Positions 9,753 through 18,554 of a stretch of DNA of 64,000 nt are shown here, piece after piece; within the stretch, counting starts at the first letter, position 1; each line of letters opens with the position of its first letter. The translations under genes and the position numbers were made by a program. The stretch is from Clostridium mediterraneense (GTDB lineage Bacteria > Bacillota > Clostridia > Clostridiales > Clostridiaceae): contig NZ_LT594785.1 in the NCBI RefSeq assembly GCF_900091705.1, positions 1,158,858 through 1,222,857 of the forward strand, given 5' to 3'. A model generated the notes under the pieces. The model had not been told where the DNA came from. It ran no database searches and was given only the letters and a program-made list of their open reading frames with translations.

Positions 9753-10277
9753 TTATTCTATTAAAGCTTCCATAATTTTATTATAAATTTCTGAAGAATT
9801 ATTTTTCCACTTAGCACATAGCTCTTTTGCTTGATCTTTTGAAGCAACATTAACATTTAGTTCTAAAAGAGTACAATTTCCTTCAACAGCCTTTAAATTA
9901 ACTAAAAACGAATCATTATTATCAGGCGTATAATCACTAAATATGTTAAGCTCTTTTTTTATTTCATCTAATTGATCTAAAAGGTAGTCATCTATAGATT
10001 TAGTTTTACTTTCTGATAATCTGTCTTTAAATAAAGAAAGAACTGTATCCCCCTTTCTTGTTAGCAGAACAAACTCTTTATTATCTTTTTCTTCAAGTTT
10101 AATAAAATTAGATTTCTCTAATTCAGCTATGTATTGTTGAAGAGTAAAGTAATTAATAAAACTGTGCTCTAGTACTATATCTGTAAGCTGAGAGTTAGAT
10201 ATATTATACTTTATAGATTTTATTATATATAAAAGTAAGAGCTTATTTTCTGCAAGTTCTACAGTGTTATCATACAT
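9753..10277 (-). CDS. DUF4364 family protein (winged-helix-like)
   Basis: A 174-residue soluble protein that looks like the clostridial DUF4364 family. The N-terminal 80 residues resemble a winged helix: LLLLYIIKSIKYNISNSQLT, then FTLQQYIAELEKSNFIKL and a beta-wing with LLTRKGDTVLSLF. The C-terminal half is a mixed alpha/beta domain. A DNA-binding regulator role is plausible but unproven. The ATG at 10277 has GGAGG 8 bases upstream; the ATG at 10292 overlaps that site and was rejected. It precedes the AI-2E family permease gene on the same strand. Confidence 0.75.
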   Translation of the reverse strand: MYDNTVELAENKLLLLYIIKSIKYNISNSQLTDIVLEHSFINYFTLQQYIAELEKSNFIKLEEKDNKEFVLLTRKGDTVLSLFKDRLSESKTKSIDDYLLDQLDEIKKELNIFSDYTPDNNDSFLVNLKAVEGNCTLLELNVNVASKDQAKELCAKWKNNSSEIYNKIMEALIE

Positions 10278-10386
10278 TTCTTTTTCCTCCATAAATTTGA
10301 TGCAATATTTAAATCAATTATAACACATAATTTATAGTATAAGAAGAATTTTAATATTAAACAAAAAGATATGTGGAGGCATTATT

Positions 10387-11151
10387 ATGAAAATAAATAA
10401 ATATTTTTCAATTAAGAAAAATCTAATATATTTAATGATTTTTCTTAGTATTTTTATTTGCAAAGTAGATGTATTTGCAAATCCTAAAGATAACTCAGAT
10501 AAGATTCCTATTTTCTGTGTAGATACTGAAGAAAAGAAAATTGCTTTAACTTTTGACTTGAATTGGTGTGAAGAAGATTATCTTTATCCCATATTAGATG
10601 TATTAGATAAATATAATGTAAAAAGTACTTTTTTTGTAATGGGTAAGTGGATTAATTTTCCTGAAGGGAATAAGGTGAAATTTTTAGAAGTTGTAAAAAG
10701 AGGGCATGAAATTGGTAACCATAGTTATCAACATCCAAACTTTTTGCAAATAAATAGAAAACAAATTGAAAAAGAAATTGTAAATACGGAAAAAATAATA
10801 TATGATATAACCGGAAAGCGAAGTGATTACTTTAGATTTCCTGGTGGAGGCTTTACAAGTGAAGGTGTCAAAATAGTTAATGAAAATAATTTAAAAGCCA
10901 TCCAATGGAGCAAAGATAGTTTAGACTGGAAAAATACTTCAGCTGACTTTGAATATAATAGAGTAATGAAGAATATACAAGCAGGTGATATAATCCTATT
11001 TCACAATAATGGAAAATATACAGCTACGAATTTACAAAGAATAATACCTAAGCTTCAAGCAGAAGGTTATAAATTTGTGACAATAGGTGAATTAGTATAT
11101 AAAAACGATTTCTTTGTGAATGAAAACGGTAAACAATTTAAAATAAATTAA
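10387..11151 (+). CDS. Polysaccharide deacetylase family protein (PdaB/YlxY-like)
   Basis: A 254-residue NodB-homology (CE4) enzyme, expected to remove acetyl groups from peptidoglycan or another surface glycan. It begins with a hydrophobic N-terminal segment (about residues 12-32, ending FANP) that is a signal peptide or anchor. Motif 1 is TFDLNWCEE, a variant of TFDDG that keeps only the first Asp. Motif 2 is HSYQHPN, with both metal His. Motif 3 is RFPGGGF, and the later ILFHNN gives the catalytic-base His. The TFD-x-x-W form is typical of spore-associated PdaB-like members. GGAGG precedes the ATG. Activity is not assured, because metal-ligand variants exist in this subgroup. Confidence 0.87.
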   Translation: MKINKYFSIKKNLIYLMIFLSIFICKVDVFANPKDNSDKIPIFCVDTEEKKIALTFDLNWCEEDYLYPILDVLDKYNVKSTFFVMGKWINFPEGNKVKFLEVVKRGHEIGNHSYQHPNFLQINRKQIEKEIVNTEKIIYDITGKRSDYFRFPGGGFTSEGVKIVNENNLKAIQWSKDSLDWKNTSADFEYNRVMKNIQAGDIILFHNNGKYTATNLQRIIPKLQAEGYKFVTIGELVYKNDFFVNENGKQFKIN

Positions 11152-11161
11152 CATTAATCTA

Positions 11162-11191
11162 TTGAATGTTTACCTTTATTTGTATTATAAT
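11162..11191 (+). promoter_or_regulatory. Probable vegetative promoter for the ssDNA-binding protein gene
   Basis: -35 TTGAAT (11162-11167) and a perfect -10 TATAAT (11186-11191) are separated by 18 bases. The expected start near 11198 gives a leader of about 80 bases. Confidence 0.6.
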
Positions 11192-11278
11192 GGAAATACA
11201 AGGTAGTTTACAAATAAATTCCAATATATAATAATAAAATGATATTAAATACTAATGGGGAGAGGGGTTAAGATTAAC

Positions 11279-11938
11279 ATGGATAACTTAATGTTAAATA
11301 ACAAGATTTACTTAGAGGGAACAGTGGCATCAGAATTAGAATATAGTCACGAAATGTATGGAGAAAAATTTTATACTTTTGATTTAGAAGTTATGAGACT
11401 TAGTGATTCTAAGGATATGTTAAATATAACAGTTTCAGAAAGATTAATAACTGAAATTGGATTAGAAATAGGAAAAGATATTTTAGTTGAAGGACAACTA
11501 AGAAGTTATAATAAATTTGTTAATGGAAGTAATAAACTTATATTAACGGTATTTGCTAGAAATATTGAAGATTGCTTAGAAAGAAGTAAAAATCCAAATG
11601 AAATTTTCTTAGATGGATTTATCTGTAAGGATCCTGTATATAGAACAACTCCTTTTGGAAGAGAAATTGCTGATGTATTATTAGCTGTAAATAGAGCTTA
11701 TAATAAATCAGATTATATTCCTACAATTGCATGGGGAAGAAACTCAAGATTCTGTAAAACTCTTGAAGTAGGAGATAATATAAGAATCTGGGGAAGACTT
11801 CAAAGTAGAGAATATCAAAAGAAAGTTTCTGATACAGAAGTAATCAAGAAGATAGCATATGAAGTATCTATATCTAAAATGGAAAGAGTAAGTGAAGAAG
11901 ATGCTTTAGTAGAAAGTAATGATCAAGAAATAATGTAA
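11279..11938 (+). CDS. Tandem OB-fold single-stranded DNA-binding-like protein
   Basis: A 219-residue protein with two SSB-like OB-fold halves. The first (about 1-105) has NKIYLEGTVASELEYS and FYTFDLEVMRLS. The second (about 113-205) has NEIFLDGFICKDPVYRTTPFGREIADVLLAVNRAY and IPTIAWGRNSRFCKTLEVGDNIRIWGRLQSREY, which is very SSB-like. It lacks the acidic DDDIPF-type tail of housekeeping Ssb, so it is probably an accessory ssDNA-binding protein. The ATG at 11279 follows GAGAGGGG at about 10 bases; an ATG at 11255 overlaps that site. It is monocistronic, with its own promoter and terminator. Confidence 0.78.
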   Translation: MDNLMLNNKIYLEGTVASELEYSHEMYGEKFYTFDLEVMRLSDSKDMLNITVSERLITEIGLEIGKDILVEGQLRSYNKFVNGSNKLILTVFARNIEDCLERSKNPNEIFLDGFICKDPVYRTTPFGREIADVLLAVNRAYNKSDYIPTIAWGRNSRFCKTLEVGDNIRIWGRLQSREYQKKVSDTEVIKKIAYEVSISKMERVSEEDALVESNDQEIM

Positions 11939-11944
11939 TTTTAG

Positions 11945-11969
11945 AAGGGATTCCTATAAGGTATCCCTT
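11945..11969 (+). terminator. Rho-independent terminator
   Basis: Arms 11945-11954 and 11960-11969 pair as AAGGGAT/ATCCCTT plus two more G-C pairs across one mismatch, followed by a T-run. It ends the OB-fold protein gene and lies just before the convergent dapH. Confidence 0.75.
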
Positions 11970-11980
11970 TTTTTATTAAA

Positions 11981-12691
11981 TCATTTTCTTAAATCATTTA
12001 AGATTTGAGTTTTTTCTTTAGTTTTTAAATCTACTTTTTTTACTATTTTAGCAGGAGAACCAGCAGCAACTACATATTCAGGAATATCCGACGCAACAAC
12101 AGAGCCAGCTGCAACAACAGAACCTTTTCCAATATGAACACCTTCTAAAATAACAGCATTTGCACCTACTAATACATCATCGTCAATTACACAAGGAATT
12201 TTACTAGGAGGTTCTAAAACTCCAGCAATAACAGCACCAGCCCCAATATGAACTCTATTACCTATTTTTGCTCTAGCACCTATGACAGAATTCATATCAA
12301 TCATAGTTTCTCCACCTATTTGAGCACCGATATTTACTACAGCACCCATCATAATTACTGAATCTTTTCCAATAGTTACTGTATCTCTAATTATTGCGCC
12401 AGGTTCTATTCGGGCATCTATATTTAATAGATTTAAAGTCGGAATTGCAGAATTTTTTCTATCTACTTCCATTGCAAAATGATTAATTTTAGAACGGTTT
12501 ATAAGAAGAAAGTTTGAAATTATTTCACTTTCACCAAATATTACAAAAAAATGATTGTTACCATACCATTCTATTTCACCAAAGTCTTCCTCATTAAGAT
12601 TTCCTTTTATATATACTTTTACTGGAGTAGTTTTTTTAGCCTCTTTTATAAATTTAGCTAACTGATAAGGGTCATCAAAGTTACAACTCAT
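11981..12691 (-). CDS. dapH: 2,3,4,5-tetrahydropyridine-2,6-dicarboxylate N-acetyltransferase
   Basis: Acetylates tetrahydrodipicolinate with acetyl-CoA in the acetylase branch of the lysine/DAP pathway. Its 236 residues equal the usual DapH length. After an N-terminal alpha/beta cap, residues about 90-215 are hexapeptide repeats of a left-handed beta-helix ([55 protein letters not shown]). The DapH-typical loop [13 protein letters not shown] interrupts the helix. It ends with [14 protein letters not shown]. Other pathway genes (dapB, dapA, asd) lie 0.7 kb away on the same strand, separated by the opposite-strand cobO, so dapH is a separate transcript. Confidence 0.96.
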   Translation of the reverse strand: MSCNFDDPYQLAKFIKEAKKTTPVKVYIKGNLNEEDFGEIEWYGNNHFFVIFGESEIISNFLLINRSKINHFAMEVDRKNSAIPTLNLLNIDARIEPGAIIRDTVTIGKDSVIMMGAVVNIGAQIGGETMIDMNSVIGARAKIGNRVHIGAGAVIAGVLEPPSKIPCVIDDDVLVGANAVILEGVHIGKGSVVAAGSVVASDIPEYVVAAGSPAKIVKKVDLKTKEKTQILNDLRK

Positions 12692-12817
12692 TAAAGTATC
12701 CCTCCATTATAACTTAATATAATTTAGAATTTTTTATATGTTATTATATTAGTTAGATAAATAATTGATAATAATTTTAAGAATATATTTATATTATATA
12801 AGTTTGGAGGAGCATTT

Positions 12818-13348
12818 ATGTTAAAGGAAGGATATGTACAGGTTTACACAGGTGATGGAAAAGGAAAGACAACAGCTGCTATGGGTTTAGCTATAAGAGC
12901 AGTAGGAGAGGGGTTAAGGGTCGGTATTATTCAATTTTTAAAAGCTAGGCCAACAGGTGAAATATTTTCAATAGAAAAGCTTGATAATATAGAAACATTT
13001 AGATTTCAAAAGTCAACTAAATTTACATGGGAATTAAATGAAGAAGAAAGAAAAATATATATAGATGAAACAAGAGAAGCTTATAATTTTGCTATGAAAA
13101 TGATAAAAGAAAGAAAATATGATCTTCTTATACTTGATGAAATTTTAGTATCTAGAAATGAAGGGTTTCTAACTACAAAAGATATACTAAGACTTATAGA
13201 TAATAAAAAAAGTGATATGGAGCTTGTAATTACAGGAAGAAATGCTTCAGATGAACTTATTGAAAGAGCAGATTTAGTTACTGAAATGAAGATGGTAAAA
13301 CATTATTATGAAAAGGGTGTTAATCAAAGAAAGGGTATAGAATTTTAA
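12818..13348 (+). CDS. cobO: Cob(I)yrinic acid a,c-diamide / cobalamin adenosyltransferase
   Basis: Transfers the adenosyl group from ATP to cobalt, making the coenzyme form of B12. It is a 176-residue CobA/CobO/BtuR-type P-loop protein. Residues 12-19 (GDGKGKTT) form the ATP-binding loop, and LLILDEILV is the Walker-B-like strand. LVITGRNASDELIERADLVTEM near the C-terminus is diagnostic of the family. GGAGGA precedes the ATG. No other cobalamin genes are adjacent and no B12 riboswitch is visible in the 126-base upstream gap, so it may serve salvage. Confidence 0.95.
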   Translation: MLKEGYVQVYTGDGKGKTTAAMGLAIRAVGEGLRVGIIQFLKARPTGEIFSIEKLDNIETFRFQKSTKFTWELNEEERKIYIDETREAYNFAMKMIKERKYDLLILDEILVSRNEGFLTTKDILRLIDNKKSDMELVITGRNASDELIERADLVTEMKMVKHYYEKGVNQRKGIEF

Positions 13349-13354
13349 TAAAGT

Positions 13355-13388
13355 AAAAGGAGTTATCTATTTTTAGATAACTCCTTTT
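13355..13388. terminator. Bidirectional Rho-independent terminator
   Basis: Perfect 15-bp arms (13355-13369, 13374-13388), A-rich before and T-rich after, lie between the convergent cobO and dapB. The core GGAGTTATCT resembles terminators at 21718, 24469, 40162 and 60150. Confidence 0.85.
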
Positions 13389-13402
13389 ATTATGAAAAAG
13401 TT

Positions 13403-14167
13403 TTAGAATTGAATATTTAAAACATCATCCATATTATATAAGCCAGCCTTTGTGATGTTTGCCATAAATTCTCCAGCTTTTAAAGCTCCAATAGCAAATA
13501 CATCTCTTGAAATAGCCTTGTGATTAATTTCTATAACTTCTCCATCACCTGCAAATATAACATCGTGGTCTCCTATGATTCCACCACCTCTTACAGTATG
13601 AACGCATATTTCTTCCTTTTCTCTTTTATGAGTTCCTTCTCTTCCATAGATAAGTTCAGTATTTGATTCTATTGAATCTTGTATACTGTGAGCAAGAAGT
13701 AGAGCAGTTCCACTAGGAGCATCTACTTTTTGGTTATGATGCTTTTCTATTATTTCTATATCAAAGTTTTCATATAGAAGTGGAGCAATCTTCTTTAAAA
13801 GATTATTAACTACATTTATTCCTATACTCATATTAGCTGATCTAAATAAAGGAATTTTCTTTGATGTTTCATCTATAAGCTCTAAATCTTCTTTTGTATA
13901 TCCTGTTGAACAAAGAATTAGAGGTTTATTTTTAGCAGTAGCGAAATCTACTAAAGTTTTAAGAGCATCAGCTCTTGAAAAGTCGATGATAACATCAAAA
14001 TCTACATCACATTTATTGATATCACTGAATACAGGGAATTCTCCATCTGTACTATCAATTCTATCAAATCCAGCAACTATTTCAACATTATCGAATTTTG
14101 TTTTAGCTATATTTGTTATAGTAGTTCCCATTTTACCACGGCAACCACTTAGTAATACTTTAACCAT
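13403..14167 (-). CDS. dapB: 4-hydroxy-tetrahydrodipicolinate reductase
   Basis: NAD(P)H-dependent reductase that forms tetrahydrodipicolinate, the substrate of DapH. In 254 residues it shows the Rossmann loop GCRGKMG (8-14), then [12 protein letters not shown]. The family signature [13 protein letters not shown] carries the catalytic His and Lys, and [14 protein letters not shown] follows. It is the last gene of the asd-dapA-dapB operon, 12 bases behind dapA, and ends at the terminator shared with cobO. In spore formers this step competes with diversion of the pathway intermediate to dipicolinic acid (established pathway knowledge). Confidence 0.97.
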   Translation of the reverse strand: MVKVLLSGCRGKMGTTITNIAKTKFDNVEIVAGFDRIDSTDGEFPVFSDINKCDVDFDVIIDFSRADALKTLVDFATAKNKPLILCSTGYTKEDLELIDETSKKIPLFRSANMSIGINVVNNLLKKIAPLLYENFDIEIIEKHHNQKVDAPSGTALLLAHSIQDSIESNTELIYGREGTHKREKEEICVHTVRGGGIIGDHDVIFAGDGEVIEINHKAISRDVFAIGALKAGEFMANITKAGLYNMDDVLNIQF

Positions 14168-14179
14168 AATAATTATCTC

Positions 14180-15058
14180 CTATTTTATTAAATTATGATT
14201 TTGTAATGTAGCCTTAAGTTTTTCAAGATTACTATCTTCCATTTCACAAAGTGGTAATCTTAAAGGTCCACATTCCATACCCATTAAGTTCACAGCTGTT
14301 TTAACTGGAATAGGGTTTGTTTCTATAAATAGTTTATTACAAAGATCTAGGTATTTAATTTGCATATCTAATGATTCTTTTACTTTACCATCAAAGAATA
14401 ATTGGCAAATTTCATGAGTTTCTTTTGGTATTACATTAGCAAGTACTGATATAACACCAGATCCACCTAATGAAAGTAATGGAACTATTTGATCATCATT
14501 ACCTGAGTAGATATCTATGTCAGGGCAAAGAGCTTTCATTTGAACTATTTGTGAGAAATCTCCACTAGCTTCCTTAATAGCAACTATATTGTTAAGCTTT
14601 GAAAGTTTTAAAAGCATTTCAGGGCTTATATTCATATTTGTTCTTGATGGAACATTATAAAGAACTATTGGTGTTTTAACAGCATTATTTACAGCCTCAA
14701 AGTGAGCAAATAATCCTTTGCTTGATGTTTTATTGTAGTAAGGTGTAATAACAAGAAGTGAATCAACTCCTATGCTTTCAGCCCAAACACTCATGTCTAT
14801 TGAGTCCTTTGTGTTATTAGAACCAGTACCAGCCATAACATGAACTCTCTTATTAACTGTTTTAACAACAAATTCTATTGTTTGTTTCTTTTCTTCAAGA
14901 GTCATAGTAGTAGCTTCACCAGTTGTTCCACAAACTAATATAGCGTCTGTTCCTTCACTGATATGCCATTCTATTAATTGTTTTAATTTATCAAAGTCAA
15001 CTCCTGTTTCTGTAAATGGTGTGATTAATGCTACACAGGATCCTCTAAAAATTGACAT
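14180..15058 (-). CDS. dapA: 4-hydroxy-tetrahydrodipicolinate synthase
   Basis: Condenses aspartate semialdehyde with pyruvate, the committed step towards DAP, lysine and dipicolinate. It is a 292-residue TIM barrel. The Schiff-base lysine is K162 (in VAIKEASGD) and the catalytic tyrosine Y134 (in VLYNVPSRT). The CGTTGEATTM loop gives the catalytic Thr pair. It lies between asd and dapB on the - strand with gaps of 22 and 12 bases, so it is a clear operon member. No truncation or odd residues. Confidence 0.97.
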   Translation of the reverse strand: MSIFRGSCVALITPFTETGVDFDKLKQLIEWHISEGTDAILVCGTTGEATTMTLEEKKQTIEFVVKTVNKRVHVMAGTGSNNTKDSIDMSVWAESIGVDSLLVITPYYNKTSSKGLFAHFEAVNNAVKTPIVLYNVPSRTNMNISPEMLLKLSKLNNIVAIKEASGDFSQIVQMKALCPDIDIYSGNDDQIVPLLSLGGSGVISVLANVIPKETHEICQLFFDGKVKESLDMQIKYLDLCNKLFIETNPIPVKTAVNLMGMECGPLRLPLCEMEDSNLEKLKATLQNHNLIK

Positions 15059-15080
15059 AAAGATACCTCCAAAAAATTTA

Positions 15081-16064
15081 TTATTTTATTAGTAATTCTG
15101 CTATTTGAATTGTGTTAAGAGCAGCACCTTTTCTTATATTGTCAGCAACAACCCAAAGGTTAACTCCATTATCGACACTAAAGTCTCTTCTTATTCTTCC
15201 AACAAAGACATTATCTTTGCTATCACATTCAAGAGCAGTAGGATATATATTGTTCTTAATATCATCATATACTGTTAAGCCATTAAAATTACTTAAAGAA
15301 TCAACAATTTCTGAAATTTCAAATTCAGAATTTAGTTCAATATTTATACTTTCACTATGTGAATTAAGAACTGGAACTCTAACAGTTGTAGCTGTTATCT
15401 TTAAATTATCATCATGAAGAATTTTCTTAGTTTCTTCAATCATTTTAATTTCTTCTTTAGTATAACCGTTATCTAAAAATACATCTATATGTGGTAAAAC
15501 ATTACCTGCTATAGGATAAGGGAATTTCTTTGGTGCTTCCCCTTTAAGTCCTTCTGTTAAATCAAGTATTCCTTGCATTCCAGCTCCAGAAACAGCTTGA
15601 TAAGTTGAATAAACTATTCTTTTTATACCGAACTTGTCCTTTAATGGTTTTAAGGCAACTACAGCTTGAATAGTAGAACAGTTAGGATTTGCTATTATTC
15701 CAGAATTCCATTTTACATCTTCTGGATTAACTTCTGGAACAACAAGAGGAACCTTAGGATCCATTCTCCAAGCACTACTATTATCTATTACTGTAGCTCC
15801 ATATTTTACGAATACAGGAGAGAATTCAAGGCTTGCACTTCCACCTGCTGAAAATAGAGCAAAATCTATTTTTTTATTTTTTATATTATCTTCACAAAGT
15901 TCTTCAACGATATAGTCAGTATTTTTAAAATTCATTGTTTTTCCAGCTGATCTTTTTGATGCATATAGGAATAAATTTTTAATAGGGAAATTTCTTTCAG
16001 CAAGAATTTCTAAAAACTTTCTTCCAACATTTCCAGTACAGCCGACTATTGCAACATTATACAA
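15081..16064 (-). CDS. asd: Aspartate-semialdehyde dehydrogenase
   Basis: Reduces aspartyl phosphate to aspartate semialdehyde with NADPH. The 327-residue protein has GCTGNVGRKFLEIL as its nucleotide-binding loop, FSAGGSAS, and the catalytic cysteine C129 in ANPNCSTIQ. The region ATTVRVPVLNSHSESI carries the later active-site His. The start codon is TTG, 9 bases after AGGAGGAG, with no closer ATG. First gene of asd-dapA-dapB. There is no room for, and no sign of, a lysine riboswitch in the 200-base AT-rich gap upstream. Confidence 0.97.
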   Translation of the reverse strand: MYNVAIVGCTGNVGRKFLEILAERNFPIKNLFLYASKRSAGKTMNFKNTDYIVEELCEDNIKNKKIDFALFSAGGSASLEFSPVFVKYGATVIDNSSAWRMDPKVPLVVPEVNPEDVKWNSGIIANPNCSTIQAVVALKPLKDKFGIKRIVYSTYQAVSGAGMQGILDLTEGLKGEAPKKFPYPIAGNVLPHIDVFLDNGYTKEEIKMIEETKKILHDDNLKITATTVRVPVLNSHSESINIELNSEFEISEIVDSLSNFNGLTVYDDIKNNIYPTALECDSKDNVFVGRIRRDFSVDNGVNLWVVADNIRKGAALNTIQIAELLIK

Positions 16065-16122
16065 AATATCTCCTCCTAAAAAATATATATATTTAATTAT
16101 ATATATTAAATTATATATATTA

Positions 16123-16152
16123 AATATAGTTCAAAGTGCAGTACATTATCAA
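16123..16152 (-). promoter_or_regulatory. Candidate vegetative promoter of the asd-dapA-dapB operon
   Basis: On the - strand, TTGATA (16147-16152) and TATATT (16123-16128) are 18 bases apart. The predicted start near 16116 gives a leader of about 50 bases to the asd TTG. The region is so AT-rich that the -10 could be shifted. Confidence 0.45.
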
Positions 16153-16265
16153 GTTTAATTGATAAAAAAATAAAAATTTTAAATTAAATGATTTGAATAA
16201 TAGTAAATTGGAATGGAGAAAATATATATTAATTAAAAGAATATATATAATGGAGTGATTTTATT

Positions 16266-16535
16266 ATGAGTAAAACACCTTTAAAGAAAATTATAAAAGG
16301 AAAGATTAAAAGCAATAAAGAATTAAATGCAGCCGAAGTTTTAAGGGAAAAAATGAAATATGAAATAGCTGAAGAGCTTGGGCTTAGAGATAAAGTAGAT
16401 GAATATGGTTGGGCGTCTTTAACAGCAGAGGAAACAGGGCGAATAGGGGGGATTATGACTAAGAGAAAGAAAGAGAGAAGAATACCTAGCAATGATGAAA
16501 TCTTAGGTAGAAAGAAGATTGTTGACGAAAAATAA
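16266..16535 (+). CDS. Small acid-soluble spore protein, divergent alpha/beta type (Ssp4-like)
   Basis: An 89-residue lysine-rich protein that should coat spore DNA. The core KMKYEIAEELGL (about 29-40) matches the first conserved block of alpha/beta SASPs and includes the germination-protease-type site YE-IA. TAEETGRIGGIMTKR (about 53-67) matches the second block (usually GSVGGEITKRLV). It is longer than major SASPs and has a basic N-terminal tail and a charged C-terminal tail. It resembles the Ssp4 type described in C. perfringens (from memory, not aligned). GGAG precedes the ATG. Expression by sigma-G is expected, but I could not find a clear sigma-G box upstream. Confidence 0.85.
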   Translation: MSKTPLKKIIKGKIKSNKELNAAEVLREKMKYEIAEELGLRDKVDEYGWASLTAEETGRIGGIMTKRKKERRIPSNDEILGRKKIVDEK

Positions 16536-16595
16536 AAAAATATATAATATGTATATAATAATGTTATTTTGTCATTAAGAACGGGGGAATCAGAA

Positions 16596-17333
16596 ATGAG
16601 TAGTTATAATAAAATGGCGAAAGTATATGATGAGCTAATAAATGAAGATATAAACTATAAGGATATAGCTGATTTTCTTTTAAAGATAGCAAAAAGGGAG
16701 AATGTAGAATTTAATAATTATCTAGATTTAGCTTGTGGTACTGGAAATGTAGGTATTCATGTGGCTAAAGAATTTAAGGATAATTATTTTGTTGATCTTT
16801 CAGTTGATATGCTATCAGAAGCAGAAGTTAAACTTAGAGAAAATAAAGTAAAAGGAAAGATTATATGTCAGGATATGTGCGAGCTTAATTTAAATAAAAG
16901 CTTTGATTTAATAAGTTGTGTATTAGATTCAACAAATTATATCCTTGATGATGAAGATTTAAAAGATTATTTTAAATCAGTATATAATCATTTAAATGAT
17001 AATGGTGTATTTGTATTTGATATAAATTCTTATTATAAATTATCAGAAATTCTTGGAAACAATATATATACTTATAATAGTGAAGATATATTTTATGCGT
17101 GGGAAAATATATTTGAAGATGAAATAGTAGAAATGGATTTAACTTTCTTTGTAAGAGAAGGCACTGTTTATGAAAGATTTAATGAAATTCATGAAGAGAG
17201 GGCATATACTGAAGAGTTAATTGAAAGTATATTTAAAGAAGTTGGATTTAAGATGATATCTAAAAATGATGGATATAGTGATAAAGAAGTAGAAGAAAAA
17301 ACAGAAAGAATACTATACATACTAAAGAAATAG
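16596..17333 (+). CDS. Class I SAM-dependent methyltransferase
   Basis: A 245-residue Rossmann-fold methyltransferase. Motif I is [11 protein letters not shown] (SAM glycine loop). It is followed by [15 protein letters not shown] (acidic residue for the ribose hydroxyls), ICQDMCEL, and [15 protein letters not shown]. The layout [13 protein letters not shown]...DLACGTG is that of YqeM-like small-molecule methyltransferases often found in Firmicutes. The substrate is not inferable. The ATG at 16596 has GGGGGAA about 6 bases upstream; an in-frame TTG at 16569 was rejected. It sits 14 bases before hslO, so the two are probably cotranscribed. Confidence 0.85.
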   Translation: MSSYNKMAKVYDELINEDINYKDIADFLLKIAKRENVEFNNYLDLACGTGNVGIHVAKEFKDNYFVDLSVDMLSEAEVKLRENKVKGKIICQDMCELNLNKSFDLISCVLDSTNYILDDEDLKDYFKSVYNHLNDNGVFVFDINSYYKLSEILGNNIYTYNSEDIFYAWENIFEDEIVEMDLTFFVREGTVYERFNEIHEERAYTEELIESIFKEVGFKMISKNDGYSDKEVEEKTERILYILKK

Positions 17334-17347
17334 ATGGAGGGATTAAG

Positions 17348-18238
17348 ATGAAAGATAAATTAATAAAAGCAACAGCTAAAGATGGAATGATTAGAATTAT
17401 AGGTGCACAAACAACTAATTTAGTTAATGAAGCAACAAAAGTACATGGATGTACACCAACAGCAGCAGCAGCTCTTGGTAGAATGCTTACAGCAGGAGTT
17501 TTAATGGGATCAACTTTAAAGTCAGAAAAAGAAGTTGTTACACTTCAAATAAATGGTGGTGGAGATGCAAAAGGAGTAACAGTTACTGCATATGAAGATT
17601 GTAGAGTTAAAGGATTTATAGGAAATCCTAATGTTAATCTACCTTTAAACGTAGCTAATGGAAAATTAAATGTTGGAGAAGCTATAGGAAAAAATGGTTC
17701 ATTAACAGTTATAAAGGATCAAGGGTTAAAAGATCCATATGTAGGACAAGTGCCAATATATAGTGGAGAAATAGCTGAGGACGTAGCTTATTACTATACA
17801 GTATCAGAACAAATACCTTCAGCAGTAGCTTTAGGAGTATTAGTTGATAGAGATTTAAGTATTAAGGCAGCAGGTGGATTTATAATTCAAATGTTACCAG
17901 GTGCAGATGAACTTTTAGGAGATTTATTAACATATAGATTAGAAGAAATACCACCTGTAACAACAATGTTATCAGAAGGTAAAACTATAAATGAAATAAT
18001 CGAATATATCTTTGAAGGAATGGACCTTAAGATTTATGATGAGGGTGTTGAACCTAAGTTTAGCTGTGATTGCTCAAGAGAAAGAGTTGAAAGAGCTTTA
18101 TTAAGTATAGGAAAGAAAGATTTACAAGAAATCTATGACGATGGAAAAGAAGAAGAATTAAAATGTCATTTCTGTAATAAATCTTATAAATTTACACATG
18201 AAGAAATAGGTGCTTTATTAGAAGAAAAAAATAATTAA
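17348..18238 (+). CDS. hslO: Redox-regulated 33-kDa chaperone Hsp33
   Basis: A holdase chaperone activated by oxidation, which prevents aggregation in the cytoplasm. The 296-residue protein has the Hsp33 N-terminal domain ([39 protein letters not shown]). The C-terminal zinc/redox switch has all four cysteines: C240 and C242 (CDC) and C273 and C276 (CHFC). GGAGGGA precedes the ATG. It is the second gene after the methyltransferase. Downstream come a hairpin and tRNA-Cys with no clear terminator between them. Confidence 0.97.
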   Translation: MKDKLIKATAKDGMIRIIGAQTTNLVNEATKVHGCTPTAAAALGRMLTAGVLMGSTLKSEKEVVTLQINGGGDAKGVTVTAYEDCRVKGFIGNPNVNLPLNVANGKLNVGEAIGKNGSLTVIKDQGLKDPYVGQVPIYSGEIAEDVAYYYTVSEQIPSAVALGVLVDRDLSIKAAGGFIIQMLPGADELLGDLLTYRLEEIPPVTTMLSEGKTINEIIEYIFEGMDLKIYDEGVEPKFSCDCSRERVERALLSIGKKDLQEIYDDGKEEELKCHFCNKSYKFTHEEIGALLEEKNN

Positions 18239-18281
18239 GTTTTATAAAAAAAGTAGTAATATTTTTTTATAATTATCATAG

Positions 18282-18330
18282 TATATAGTGTGAAGGAAAT
18301 AAAAGATATTTTTAAATTTCACACTATATA
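18282..18330 (+). repeat. Perfect 13-bp inverted repeat immediately 5' of tRNA-Cys
   Basis: Arms 18282-18294 and 18318-18330 are exact inverted repeats, separated by 23 AT-rich bases. The second arm ends one base before the tRNA. No T-run follows it, so it is not a standard terminator for hslO. It may be a precursor hairpin, an operator, or a decayed terminator. Confidence 0.6.
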
Positions 18331-18331
18331 A

Positions 18332-18405
<74 letters not shown>

Positions 18406-18407
18406 GA

Positions 18408-18435
18408 AAGCAAGTTAGATAAATCTAACTTGCTT
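18408..18435 (+). terminator. Rho-independent terminator of tRNA-Cys
   Basis: A perfect 12-bp stem (18408-18419 with 18424-18435) with a 4-base loop and a T-run begins 3 bases after the tRNA CCA. Confidence 0.9.
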
Positions 18436-18554
18436 TTTTATTTATAAAAATATCTTAATATTACATAAAAATAAAAAAAGTGAAATTAATATGAAAAGTA
18501 TATAAAATATGGTAAAATAATTGTTGTAAATTATATTAAAAGGGTGATAGTTAG

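Noticed and set aside
16211-16245. Sigma-G promoter for the SASP gene
   Set aside because: GAATG at 16211 could be a -35, but no CATNNTA lies at the right distance.
16065-16265. Lysine riboswitch upstream of asd
   Set aside because: The gap is about 200 bases of near-pure A/T with no L-box stems or G+C-rich terminator.
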